From contig NZ_JAGTUF010000002.1 of the NCBI RefSeq assembly GCF_018224925.1, positions 62,001 to 126,000 on the forward strand: a stretch of 64,000 nt of DNA. The letters are read 5' to 3'. The notes beneath the pieces are model-generated. The model saw nothing but the letters and a program-made list of their open reading frames with translations, had not been told where the DNA came from and did not search any database. Shown in pieces: positions 44,024 through 51,320 of this stretch (position 1 is its first letter; each line of letters opens with the position of its first letter). A program made the translations under genes and the position numbers. The DNA is from Magnetospirillum sulfuroxidans (lineage in GTDB: Bacteria > Pseudomonadota > Alphaproteobacteria > Rhodospirillales > Magnetospirillaceae).

Positions 44024-45708
44024 TGGCCGATTGGCATCGAGAGGTCCATCGGGCGCTCGTCGAGGCCGGATATAAACCGGTCTCGCATGCCAAGGCTCGG
44101 CTCGCGTACCAGGGGGCTATGCGCGCGGGCTCATTTGACGTCCCGATTCTCCTGCAACTTGACGAAGATATGGTCCGACGACCATCAATCACGTTGCTGG
44201 ACCGGCCTGGGGTTCTCTCAAATCCGCTGCCACATATCGATCCCGACAACGGCCTATGCTACCTAGACCCACAACTTTCAAGGATGGACCCGCTCAATCC
44301 GATGGGTATGGTGGGGGCCTGCCTGAACAAGGCGCAGGCGCTGTTGGAAAAGCTCGTCTCCGGGCAAAACGACGCGGAGGCAGAACGCGAGTTTCCATTG
44401 CTTTGGGACCCGGACTACCCAGCATTCAGCACACTCCCGCAGGGATTTTCCGGAGCGGCGACACTCTTTAATTTTGAGGGAAAAAACACCATTAGTGTGC
44501 TTGTGGCCTCAGAGGACCAAGCGCAGGATTATGGGCGGGCTTGGCCAGCTGGCGGGGTAGAAATAAAATCAATTTGGCCTGCTTATGTATTGAACTGGCG
44601 CCATCCGGTAAAACCGACCCAACCTTGGCCGGTCAAGACAGTCCAGAATTTTTTGGATTTTCTAGCATGGATCTCTCCTGTTATTGCCGCAGAGGCAAGA
44701 AAACACATTGATCTCCGAAACGGTCATAAGTTTTTGTTAGTCTTGGATGCGCCAAACGCGTGTGTCGGGGGCTTTTTTGAGGTGCCAAAACAATATCGGC
44801 GCCCAGAGTTCAAGACGCGGCAACAAGCGCTTCTACACGCATTCGATCGAGAAGATTGGCCCCTGAAGAGAATGACGTTTCAAAAGCTCGACCAGGACCA
44901 CCTCGTCCGACGAAATCTCGGGGAAAACGGCCTCGCCGGCAAGAAGGTGATGCTAATCGGTTGCGGCACGATCGGCGGCTTTCTCGCCGAAATGCTGCTC
45001 AAAATCGGCGCCGGAATTGATGGGGGGCGATTGACGCTGGTGGACAGCGACGTGCTCATGCCGGGAAACTTGGGGCGCCATATCCTTGGTCTGCGTTACC
45101 TCATGCAAAATAAGGCTGCTGCATGTAAGGAATATCTCGGCCAACCACTCGGACCGGCCCTGGTGGATGTCTGGACCGAGGATGTGCGAAATCTTCGCAA
45201 GGATATGTGGCGCTACGACCTAATCATCGAGGCAACCGGTGATGAAGCTATTTCAGAATGGCTGAATGCCTGGAGACTGTCGCAGTTGCCATCATCCAGT
45301 AAGTTCCCGCCAATTCTCCATAGTTGGATTGAAGGGCCAGGAGCGGCTGGCGTCGCATTTCTGAACGCTTGGCCAGAAACCGGATGTTACCGGTGCCTCA
45401 AGACGCCAGATGGCACGCCTCGCTTTCAGGTTCTTTTCAAGGCGGCCCCCGATGCGGGCGTGGTTGTAGCCTCGTGCGCAGAAGCTTCCTACGTTCGATA
45501 TCCTGTTTCAGCATCAACACAGGCGGCGGCTCTAGCGCTTCAAAGCGTTATCGATTGGCTGCGGGACGGAACCAGACGGCCATTCAGACATAATCAAATT
45601 GATTCGGATTTCGCTCGTGCCAGCGGATCCCATAACGTCGCCCACCAGAAAGGCTGTCGCGCATGCTCGAATCAATCCACGCCCCAACAGGCGACGAGCG
45701 CGGCCTAA
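44023..45708 (+). CDS. cap2: CBASS Cap2, fused E2/E1 ubiquitin-like conjugating enzyme
   Basis: A 561-residue protein. The N-terminal E2-like domain (about 1-140) has the candidate catalytic C79 in DPDNGLCYLDP. The C-terminal E1-like adenylation domain (about 300-540) has the nucleotide loop LIGCGTIGGFLAEM (311-324) and the acidic D341/D343 after it. Cysteines C455, C458 (TGCYRCLK) and C485 (VASCAEASY) are candidates for the E1 thioester and zinc sites. Cap2 ligates the C-terminus of the CD-NTase to cellular targets and primes it. The start overlaps cdnA by one base (TGATG), and the 3' end overlaps cap3 by 46 bases. Confidence 0.92.
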   Translation: MADWHREVHRALVEAGYKPVSHAKARLAYQGAMRAGSFDVPILLQLDEDMVRRPSITLLDRPGVLSNPLPHIDPDNGLCYLDPQLSRMDPLNPMGMVGACLNKAQALLEKLVSGQNDAEAEREFPLLWDPDYPAFSTLPQGFSGAATLFNFEGKNTISVLVASEDQAQDYGRAWPAGGVEIKSIWPAYVLNWRHPVKPTQPWPVKTVQNFLDFLAWISPVIAAEARKHIDLRNGHKFLLVLDAPNACVGGFFEVPKQYRRPEFKTRQQALLHAFDREDWPLKRMTFQKLDQDHLVRRNLGENGLAGKKVMLIGCGTIGGFLAEMLLKIGAGIDGGRLTLVDSDVLMPGNLGRHILGLRYLMQNKAAACKEYLGQPLGPALVDVWTEDVRNLRKDMWRYDLIIEATGDEAISEWLNAWRLSQLPSSSKFPPILHSWIEGPGAAGVAFLNAWPETGCYRCLKTPDGTPRFQVLFKAAPDAGVVVASCAEASYVRYPVSASTQAAALALQSVIDWLRDGTRRPFRHNQIDSDFARASGSHNVAHQKGCRACSNQSTPQQATSAA

Positions 45709-46190
45709 TTCTTCTGCGGCCCCGTGTGTTCCAACTCATGATGGCCTTTCGCCAGACCGGACCTGTGGCTACTGAAGCAGGGGGGGTGCTGATTGGCAGC
45801 TTGCGCGGGCCTCATATCGAGGTCATTGACTGTACCCAACCCATGCAAAACGACCTAAGGCGCAGCCATGCGTTCGACCGTCGAGATGCGGGGCACGTGG
45901 CCGCGATACACGCGGCTATGAAGGGCAGTGCAGGAACCATTGGATACGTTGGAGAGTGGCACACACATCCTGAACCCGTGCCGTCCCCTTCGGGGCAGGA
46001 TAGCGCAAATTGGCGCAATCTCGTCCGTCAGACGAAACATTCATTGGCTTTCGTGATCTTGGGAACGGATGGGCTGTTCATGAATTCACTGGACGAACGC
46101 GGCAAAGGTTCTGCCGGCTGGAAGTTGTGCTTTCCCGAGAGCTGCAATGAGGTGCTACGCAAAAATCCGACAATTAACCTCACCCCCTAA
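45663..46190 (+). CDS. cap3: CBASS Cap3, JAMM/JAB-type isopeptidase
   Basis: A 175-residue metalloprotease. The JAMM motif is complete: E38 (TEAGGVLIG), H100-x-H102 (GEWHTHPEP), S110 and D113. In type II CBASS, Cap3 cleaves CD-NTase conjugates made by Cap2 and so limits activation. It starts inside the end of cap2 in another frame and ends the operon; no terminator is obvious. Confidence 0.92.
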   Translation: MLESIHAPTGDERGLILLRPRVFQLMMAFRQTGPVATEAGGVLIGSLRGPHIEVIDCTQPMQNDLRRSHAFDRRDAGHVAAIHAAMKGSAGTIGYVGEWHTHPEPVPSPSGQDSANWRNLVRQTKHSLAFVILGTDGLFMNSLDERGKGSAGWKLCFPESCNEVLRKNPTINLTP

Positions 46191-46239
46191 GCCCACCCCA
46201 TGTGATCATCCTCCCGTTTTTTTTGCTCACGAGCACCGC

Positions 46240-46701
46240 TCAAGCGGCACCGTCATTTTCTGGTTCATCATCGAGGATTAGGCGCCATTTAACGTTCCGG
46301 GCGTGCCCGATCTTTTCCACCGCTCCAATTTTGCGAAGATCGTGGAGGGAAACCAGGATGCGCTTAACGAAATCCAATCGCTGCCGGCGATCTGCCTTAG
46401 GGTCCAGCCCCTTGTCCAGCATCGCCCGCTCCGCGATGTCATTGGCACAGACGATCTCCCTTTCGCGGAGCATGTCGTAGCAGCGCCTCGTGATCTCGTT
46501 CCGGCCGAAATAGGTTGATCGTTTTGGTATTCGACCCTTGGTCGGAATGTCTTCGGGTAACAGGCCGAACAGTCGCAGTACGGCATCGACGTGGAATAGA
46601 TCCGCCTGAAGGCGATCCAGTTCCTGCTGGAGGTCTATGATCCGGCCAGCGATTGCCGACCGCTTGTCGCGTAGGCTGGAGAGAGTGGTGGTGTCGCTCA
46701 T
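46240..46701 (-). CDS. Coiled-coil/winged-helix protein at the right end of the element
   Basis: A 153-residue protein reading inward from the right repeat, 46 bases from it. The N-terminal coiled coil spans about 5-45 (KRSAIAGRIIDLQQELDRLQ, HVDAVLRLF). A linker with basic residues (TKGRIPKRS) precedes a winged-helix-like domain (about 70-140; RRCYDMLREREIVCANDIAE, VKRILVSLHDLRKIGAVEK, VKWRL). Same layout and matching positions as the left-end protein, so they are paralogues. Similar proteins are, from memory, common beside ISXO2-like transposases in Alphaproteobacteria; that would need checking. A role in transposition or in silencing the element is inferred. Confidence 0.78.
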   Translation of the reverse strand: MSDTTTLSSLRDKRSAIAGRIIDLQQELDRLQADLFHVDAVLRLFGLLPEDIPTKGRIPKRSTYFGRNEITRRCYDMLREREIVCANDIAERAMLDKGLDPKADRRQRLDFVKRILVSLHDLRKIGAVEKIGHARNVKWRLILDDEPENDGAA

Positions 46702-46746
46702 GTCCCCGAATCTACGGGAAACCGGCTCCGCCCGTCATTTTCCGGG

Positions 46747-46771
46747 TGGTGGCGTTTGCTACATAATTCCG
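46747..46771 (-). repeat. Right terminal inverted repeat
   Basis: Exact inverse complement of 35397-35421 over 25 bases, beginning TGGTGGCGTTTGC on the plus strand and ending ATAATTCCG. Confidence 0.9.
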
Positions 46772-46779
46772 AAAATATG
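46772..46779. repeat. Right 8-bp target-site duplication
   Basis: AAAATATG, one mismatch from the left copy AGAATATG. Its last two bases are the complement of the CA of the tRNA-Arg CCA end, so the tRNA is left intact. Confidence 0.7.
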
Positions 46780-46854
46780 GCGCGCCCTGTTGGATTCGAA
46801 CCAACGACCTGCCGCTTAGAAGGCGGCTGCTCTATCCAACTGAGCTAAGGGCGC
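46778..46854 (-). tRNA. tRNA-Arg (anticodon UCU)
   Basis: A 77-base gene on the minus strand with full cloverleaf: acceptor GCGCCCT/AGGGCGC, D arm GCTC...GAGC, anticodon stem GCCGC/GCGGC with loop CTTCTAA (UCU), T arm GTTGG-TTCGAAT-CCAAC, discriminator G and encoded CCA. The mobile element abuts its 3' end. Confidence 0.95.
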
Positions 46855-46981
46855 GCAATTGATTCGGGCCGGCATGTCAACGGGGTGACCGACGGCATAC
46901 ATTTCGCGCGGATGTCGGGGAAACACCAAGGATCAAGCCCGGCAAAGCCCCGCCGACGGCGAAATCGTGTGCCGGCGAGGG

Positions 46982-47290
46982 TTAGAAGCGGCCGAATTCC
47001 AGCTTATCAAAGCGGAAATTGTCGGAATAGTTCTTGGCCGGCACCGGCTTTTTCGTCGCTTCCTCGAATACCTGGAAATCCAGGCCCTTGCGCTTGGCAT
47101 AGGCCACGGCTTCATCCTTGCTGGCGAACTTGATGCGCACCTGCTGGGTCATGTCATCCGAACCCAGCCAGCCCATCAGCGGATCGGCCGCCTTTGGCGA
47201 CGCCGGTTCGTATTCCAGCACCCAAGCCTTGGTATTGCCCTTGCCCGATTGCATGGCGGTCTTGGCCGGACGATAGATGCGAACCTGCAT
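46982..47290 (-). CDS. NADH dehydrogenase accessory subunit (NDUFS4-like)
   Basis: A 102-residue protein, MQVRIYRPAKTAMQSGKGNT..., with GGAGAG before the ATG. The core W-VLEYEP, DPLMGWLGSDDMTQQVRIKF and FASKDEAVAYAKRKG is the signature of the complex I 18-kDa subunit NDUFS4, found in Alphaproteobacteria and mitochondria. It supports assembly or stability of the NADH-binding arm. It lies between the two tRNA genes; an ORF extending upstream merely translates through tRNA-Pro. Confidence 0.92.
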   Translation of the reverse strand: MQVRIYRPAKTAMQSGKGNTKAWVLEYEPASPKAADPLMGWLGSDDMTQQVRIKFASKDEAVAYAKRKGLDFQVFEEATKKPVPAKNYSDNFRFDKLEFGRF

Positions 47291-47329
47291 GGACACTCTC
47301 CTTGGGATAGTCTTGGAATCCAACCCTTT

Positions 47330-47406
47330 TGGTCGGGGAGACAAGATTCGAACTTGCGACCCTGGCGTCCCAAACGCCATGCTCTACCAGGCTGAGCTAC
47401 TCCCCG
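47330..47406 (-). tRNA. tRNA-Pro (anticodon UGG)
   Basis: A 77-base gene on the minus strand: acceptor CGGGGAG/CTCCCCG, D arm GCTC...GAGC, anticodon stem TGGCG/CGCCA with loop TTTGGGA (UGG), T arm GCAAG-TTCGAAT-CTTGT, discriminator A and encoded CCA. Confidence 0.95.
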
Positions 47407-47455
47407 AGTGGGCTGTTTCTAAGGCGTTTTGCCGCTTAAGGCAAGCCTCGCTTCA

Positions 47456-48385
47456 TCATCCATTCGGCTGAATCAACGGTTGCCAGCGCAGTCTCTGAGC
47501 ATGATCGCACACCAATTGAATAATGGCCTGCTCCAACGCCAAGCCAGCCGGCGACAACGGCTTTTCCGTCGGTCGGGCCAAGGCCATCCGCCGCGTCGCC
47601 AACGGCGTGTCGATTTCGGCCACCGTCAATTCGCCCCGCTGAACCATGGATTCGACCGAGGCATAAGGCAAGACCGTGTAAACCCGTCCCAGCCGAACTG
47701 CCTCGATCAACGCCGGCAGAGCGTCGATTTCGATCACCGGATCAATCGCACACTGACTGGTCAAAGCCAAAGAATCAATCATCAGCCGCAACCGGTGCGG
47801 CCGCGCCGGCAGCACCAGCGGCACTTGCGCCAGCCTTTGCGGCGAAACCCGAGTCCCTGGGGCGAAACATCCTGCCGGGCCGACCAACATGGTCGCCTCT
47901 TCCAGCAATGGCGTCACTACCAGATGACCCATGGACGACATCTCGTACAAGATCGCCATATCCAGCCGCCCTGCTAAAATCCATTCATGGATCGAGGCGC
48001 TAAAGCCTTCGACCAGATGCAGCCGGACCTTGGGAAAACGTTCTTGGAACCCCAGCCCCAACAAGGGCAGCAAGCTGATGCCCAAGGATGGCGGAACCCC
48101 CAACGACAACGCCCCCGATGGCTGCCCCCCTTCGGCATGGACGGCTTCACGCAGGGCTTGGGCCGCCTGCAACAGCCGCCGGGCATGATCCGCCACGATC
48201 TCGCCGGCCGCATTGGCCACCACTCCCCGTCCCGTCCGCACCAAAAGCGGCACACCCAAATCCTCTTCCAGCATCTTAATCTGACGCGACAATGCCGGCT
48301 GGGCGATGCGCAGCAGCGATGCCGCCTTGGAAAAGCTGCGTTGGTCGACGATGCAGATGAAGCTGCGAAGTTTATGCAGATCCAC
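47456..48385 (-). CDS. LysR-type transcriptional regulator of the itaconate-like operon
   Basis: A 309-residue LysR regulator. I place a GTG start at 48385 (VDLHKLRSFICIVDQ...), the usual LysR N-terminus; the ORF continues to 48421. Helix-turn-helix at about residues 18-45 (RSFSKAASLLRIAQPALSRQ), then the effector domain from about 90. It is divergent from the CoA-transferase operon across a 103-base gap that would hold its binding sites. This parallels the LysR gene beside the itaconate genes of Pseudomonas aeruginosa. The inducer is probably itaconate or a CoA derivative, inferred. Confidence 0.88.
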   Translation of the reverse strand: MDLHKLRSFICIVDQRSFSKAASLLRIAQPALSRQIKMLEEDLGVPLLVRTGRGVVANAAGEIVADHARRLLQAAQALREAVHAEGGQPSGALSLGVPPSLGISLLPLLGLGFQERFPKVRLHLVEGFSASIHEWILAGRLDMAILYEMSSMGHLVVTPLLEEATMLVGPAGCFAPGTRVSPQRLAQVPLVLPARPHRLRLMIDSLALTSQCAIDPVIEIDALPALIEAVRLGRVYTVLPYASVESMVQRGELTVAEIDTPLATRRMALARPTEKPLSPAGLALEQAIIQLVCDHAQRLRWQPLIQPNG

Positions 48386-48488
48386 GATATACCTAAATGC
48401 GATATCTAATATGAGAACCATATCTTAGACGCATAGCAATCGACAAGCTAAGCTGGCCCAGGTTTGAATTGGCACGGCACGCAATAAT

Positions 48489-49613
48489 ATGAACGCAGCG
48501 TTGGACGGAATCCTGGTCATCGCCTTGGAACAGGCGGTGGCGGCACCTTTATGCACGTCGCGGCTGGCCGATGCTGGCGCCCGCGTCATCAAGATCGAAC
48601 GGGCCGATGGCGATTTCGCCCGTGGCTACGACCACGTCGCCCATGGCGAAAGCGCCTATTTCGTCTGGATCAACCGTGGCAAGCAATCCCTGGTGCTGGA
48701 TATCAAGCACGCCGAAGACGCCGCGTTGTTGGAGCGGATGTTAGGCCAGGCGGACGTGTTCATTCAAAACCTTGCCCCCGGCGCGGCGGAACGTGCCGGT
48801 TTTGGCTCGGCCGCACTCCGCCGCCGTCATCCGCGCCTGATCACCTGCGATATCAGCGGCTATGGCGAGGACGGTCCTTATCGCGACATGAAGGCCTATG
48901 ACCTGCTGGTTCAAAGCGAGGTCGGTCTGGCCGCCATCACCGGTGCGCCCGAAGGGCCGGGACGCGTCGGCGTCTCGGTCGCGGACATCGCCTGCGGCCT
49001 ATATGCCCATGCCGCCATCCTGCAAGCCCTGTTCGAACGCGAACGCAGCGGCCAAGGCAGCGCCATCGCCTTGTCGCTGTTCGATGCGGTCGCTGATTGG
49101 ATGGCGGTTCCGTTGATGCATTACGATTACACCGGCACGGCGCCGCAACGGGTTGGGCTGAATCACCCCAGCATCGCCCCCTATGGCGCCTATGCCGCCG
49201 GCGACGGGCGGCAGGTGGTCTTGTCGATTCAGAACGAACGGGAATGGCAACGCTTTTGTGACGAGGTGCTGCGCCGCCCCGAAATGGCCACCGACCCGCG
49301 CTTTGTCTCCAATCCCCAACGGGTGGCCCATCGCCCCGCCTTGGACGCCATCATCACCGCCGTGTTTTTGCCGTTGACCCAGGCGCAGGTGATCGAACGC
49401 CTGACCACCGCCCGCATCGCCTTTGGCCGTCTTAACGGCGTCGACGATCTGTCGGTTCATCAACAATTGCGCCGCATCACCGTCGAAACGCCATCGGGAC
49501 CAGTATCCACCGTGGCGCCGCCGATCCGTTGGCACGACCACGACCAACAGCCCGGACCGGTCCCAGGCTTGGGCCAACACAGCCGCTCTATCCGCGAAGA
49601 GTTCACGCCATGA
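48489..49613 (+). CDS. Family III CoA-transferase (probable itaconate/mesaconate CoA-transferase)
   Basis: A 374-residue CaiB/BaiF-type CoA-transferase. The fold signature is seen in LADAGARVIKIERADGDFAR and NRGKQSLVLDIK. The catalytic Asp is D138 in MKAYDLLVQSEVGL, where the family forms an acyl-anhydride with its acid substrate. It is the first gene of a tightly packed operon whose other products fit conversion of a C5 dicarboxylate: hydratase and citramalyl-CoA lyase. By context it should activate itaconate or mesaconate to the CoA ester; substrate not proven. Confidence 0.85.
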   Translation: MNAALDGILVIALEQAVAAPLCTSRLADAGARVIKIERADGDFARGYDHVAHGESAYFVWINRGKQSLVLDIKHAEDAALLERMLGQADVFIQNLAPGAAERAGFGSAALRRRHPRLITCDISGYGEDGPYRDMKAYDLLVQSEVGLAAITGAPEGPGRVGVSVADIACGLYAHAAILQALFERERSGQGSAIALSLFDAVADWMAVPLMHYDYTGTAPQRVGLNHPSIAPYGAYAAGDGRQVVLSIQNEREWQRFCDEVLRRPEMATDPRFVSNPQRVAHRPALDAIITAVFLPLTQAQVIERLTTARIAFGRLNGVDDLSVHQQLRRITVETPSGPVSTVAPPIRWHDHDQQPGPVPGLGQHSRSIREEFTP

Positions 49614-50449
49614 CCTTGGATCACCTCAAAACCTGGATCGGAACCCACGAGGAAGTCACCGACACGCTGTGCGCCGCGCCGCTGGCCGGGCTGGCGGCTT
49701 GCCTGGATCACGACACGCCGCCTTGGGCCGTCGGCACGGTACCGCCCTTGGGACATTGGCTATATTTCCTGCCCCGTGCCTTGCACCGCGACATCGCCGC
49801 CGACGGCCACCCCCATCGCGGCGGCTTTTTGCCGCCGGTACCGCTTCCCCGGCGCATGTGGGCAGGGGGCGATCTGTCGTTCCCGCAGCCGCTGCACGTC
49901 GGCGACACCGTCCGCCGCATCTCCCGCATCAAGGATGTCAGCCATAAATCTGGCCGCTCTGGCCCCATGGTCTTCGTTGCCGTCGAACATGAAGTGCACA
50001 GCGAAACCGGCATCGTCTTGCGCGAAATCCACGACATCGTCTATCGCCAGCCGGCCCAACCGGGCGATGCACCGCCGCCGCCGGTCGCGCCGCCAATGCC
50101 GGCGCGGTGGCAACGCGCCATCACCCCCGACGCGGTCCTGCTGTTCCGCTATTCGGCCTTGACCTTCAACGGTCACCGTATCCATTACGACCGCGATTAT
50201 TGCCGCCAAAGGGAAGGCTATCCCGGATTGATCGTCCACGGCCCGCTTACCGCCACCTTGCTGGCCGATTTGTTCCTGCGCCACAATCCCGGCGCGCGGG
50301 TTACCGGTTTTCGCTTCCGCGCCAAGCGGCCATTATTCGACACTCACCCGTTCAGCCTATGCGGCGCCCCCATCGTCGGCGGAGCCGCCTTGTGGGCGCT
50401 TGACCACAGCGGCGCCGTCGCCATGAGCGCAGAACTGAAGGCCGCATGA
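49610..50449 (+). CDS. MaoC-type hydratase (itaconyl-/mesaconyl-CoA hydratase-like)
   Basis: A 279-residue hot-dog fold hydratase. The ATG at 49610 overlaps the previous stop (ATGA); the ORF opening at 49529 runs inside that gene. The N-terminal half has GGFLPPVPLPRRMWAGGDL, shared with mesaconyl-C4-CoA hydratase/HTD2 proteins. The C-terminal hot-dog has FRYSALTFNGHRIHYDRDY, with the catalytic Asn/His region, and YPGLIVHGPLTATLL. In itaconate degradation this enzyme hydrates itaconyl-CoA to citramalyl-CoA. Confidence 0.85.
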   Translation: MTLDHLKTWIGTHEEVTDTLCAAPLAGLAACLDHDTPPWAVGTVPPLGHWLYFLPRALHRDIAADGHPHRGGFLPPVPLPRRMWAGGDLSFPQPLHVGDTVRRISRIKDVSHKSGRSGPMVFVAVEHEVHSETGIVLREIHDIVYRQPAQPGDAPPPPVAPPMPARWQRAITPDAVLLFRYSALTFNGHRIHYDRDYCRQREGYPGLIVHGPLTATLLADLFLRHNPGARVTGFRFRAKRPLFDTHPFSLCGAPIVGGAALWALDHSGAVAMSAELKAA

Positions 50450-51315
50450 TCCCCCCCTTCACCCCGCGCTGGCGTTCGTTGCTGTTCGCCCCTGCCGACA
50501 ACGCCAAGCTGTTGGCCAAGCTGCATGAAAGAGGGGCAGATGCCGTCATTTTAGATCTGGAAGACGCCATTCCCTGCGCAGGTAAAGCCGCCGCCCGCGC
50601 CGGCATCGCCGCCTGGATAGAGCGTCTTAACGGATACAACATCCCCGTGGTGGTGCGCATCAATGCCGGCTGGCTGGACCTTTACGCCGATTTGAACGCG
50701 GTCGTTCGCCCCGGTCTTACGGCCCTGATGCTGCCCCAGGTCAAGGATGATCTGCAAGTGCGCGCCGTCGATGCCATCCTTGACGCGATGGAGCAGCAGC
50801 GCGGGCTTGCCCGCCGGGGAATCGGCCTGATCGCCCTGATCGAATCGCCCGCCACCTTGCCCCATCTGCCGGTCATCGCCGCCCTGCCCCGGATCATCGG
50901 TCTAGCCTTGGGCAGCGAGGATTTTTCCCTGGCGTTGCGCGCCCCGCCCAGTCGCGCCTCCTTGACCTTGCCGTGTCAGATGATTGCCCTGGCTGCCGCC
51001 GGGCAGGGCCTGATGGCCCTAGGCCTGCCTGATACATTGGCCAATTTCCAGCACCTCGACATTTATGGCGCCAGCATCGCCCAGGCTCAAGCCATGGGCA
51101 TGACCGGGGCGCTGTGCATTCATCCGGCTCAGGTCGCGCTGGTCAACCAAGCTTTCGCCGCCAGTCCCGAACAACGCCAATGGGCCGAGCGGGTTGTCAC
51201 CGCCTGGACCGAGGCCGAGGCCGTCGGCAGCGCCGTCTGTTCGGTTGATGGCCAGATGGTTGATCGCCCCGTGGTCGAACGCGCCCGCGCCCTTTTGACC
51301 CAACCCCGCGGTTGA
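50446..51315 (+). CDS. CitE-like lyase (probable (S)-citramalyl-CoA lyase)
   Basis: A 289-residue HpcH/HpaI-CitE superfamily protein overlapping the hydratase gene by 4 bases. Landmarks are LFAPADNAKLLAKLHERGAD, VILDLEDAIP with the metal/CoA-binding acidic residues, VVVRINAGW, LIALIESPA and LALGSEDFSLAL. Without citrate lyase alpha and gamma genes nearby, it is a stand-alone CitE-like enzyme. In context it would cleave citramalyl-CoA into pyruvate and acetyl-CoA. Confidence 0.87.
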   Translation: MIPPFTPRWRSLLFAPADNAKLLAKLHERGADAVILDLEDAIPCAGKAAARAGIAAWIERLNGYNIPVVVRINAGWLDLYADLNAVVRPGLTALMLPQVKDDLQVRAVDAILDAMEQQRGLARRGIGLIALIESPATLPHLPVIAALPRIIGLALGSEDFSLALRAPPSRASLTLPCQMIALAAAGQGLMALGLPDTLANFQHLDIYGASIAQAQAMGMTGALCIHPAQVALVNQAFAASPEQRQWAERVVTAWTEAEAVGSAVCSVDGQMVDRPVVERARALLTQPRG

Positions 51316-51320
51316 CCCCC

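Larger units (their letters stand above)
35397..46771. mobile_element. 11.4-kb IS1595-type transposon carrying a type II CBASS system
   Basis: The segment is bounded by 25-bp perfect inverted repeats and flanked by near-identical 8-bp direct repeats, so it has the structure of a single transposed unit of 11,375 bp. It holds two IS1595-family (ISXO2-like) transposases, two related coiled-coil/winged-helix genes next to the two ends, a repressor, four genes of unknown function and a complete CBASS defence system. It lies at the 3' end of tRNA-Arg(UCU). Base composition inside is mosaic, with an AT-rich block at about 40.6-42.7 kb, unlike the uniformly GC-rich flanks. Eight-bp duplications and passenger genes are known for the IS1595 family. 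Which transposase acts on these ends is not shown. Confidence 0.85.

Noticed and set aside
47290-47380. Upstream extension of the NDUFS4-like ORF
   Set aside because: The extra codons are a translation of the tRNA-Pro gene; the ATG at 47290 has its own Shine-Dalgarno.
48468-48488. TTGGCACG before the CoA-transferase gene, like a sigma-54 -24 element
   Set aside because: The expected -12 GC element is absent (GCAAT instead of TTGCA) and it would leave almost no leader before the ATG.
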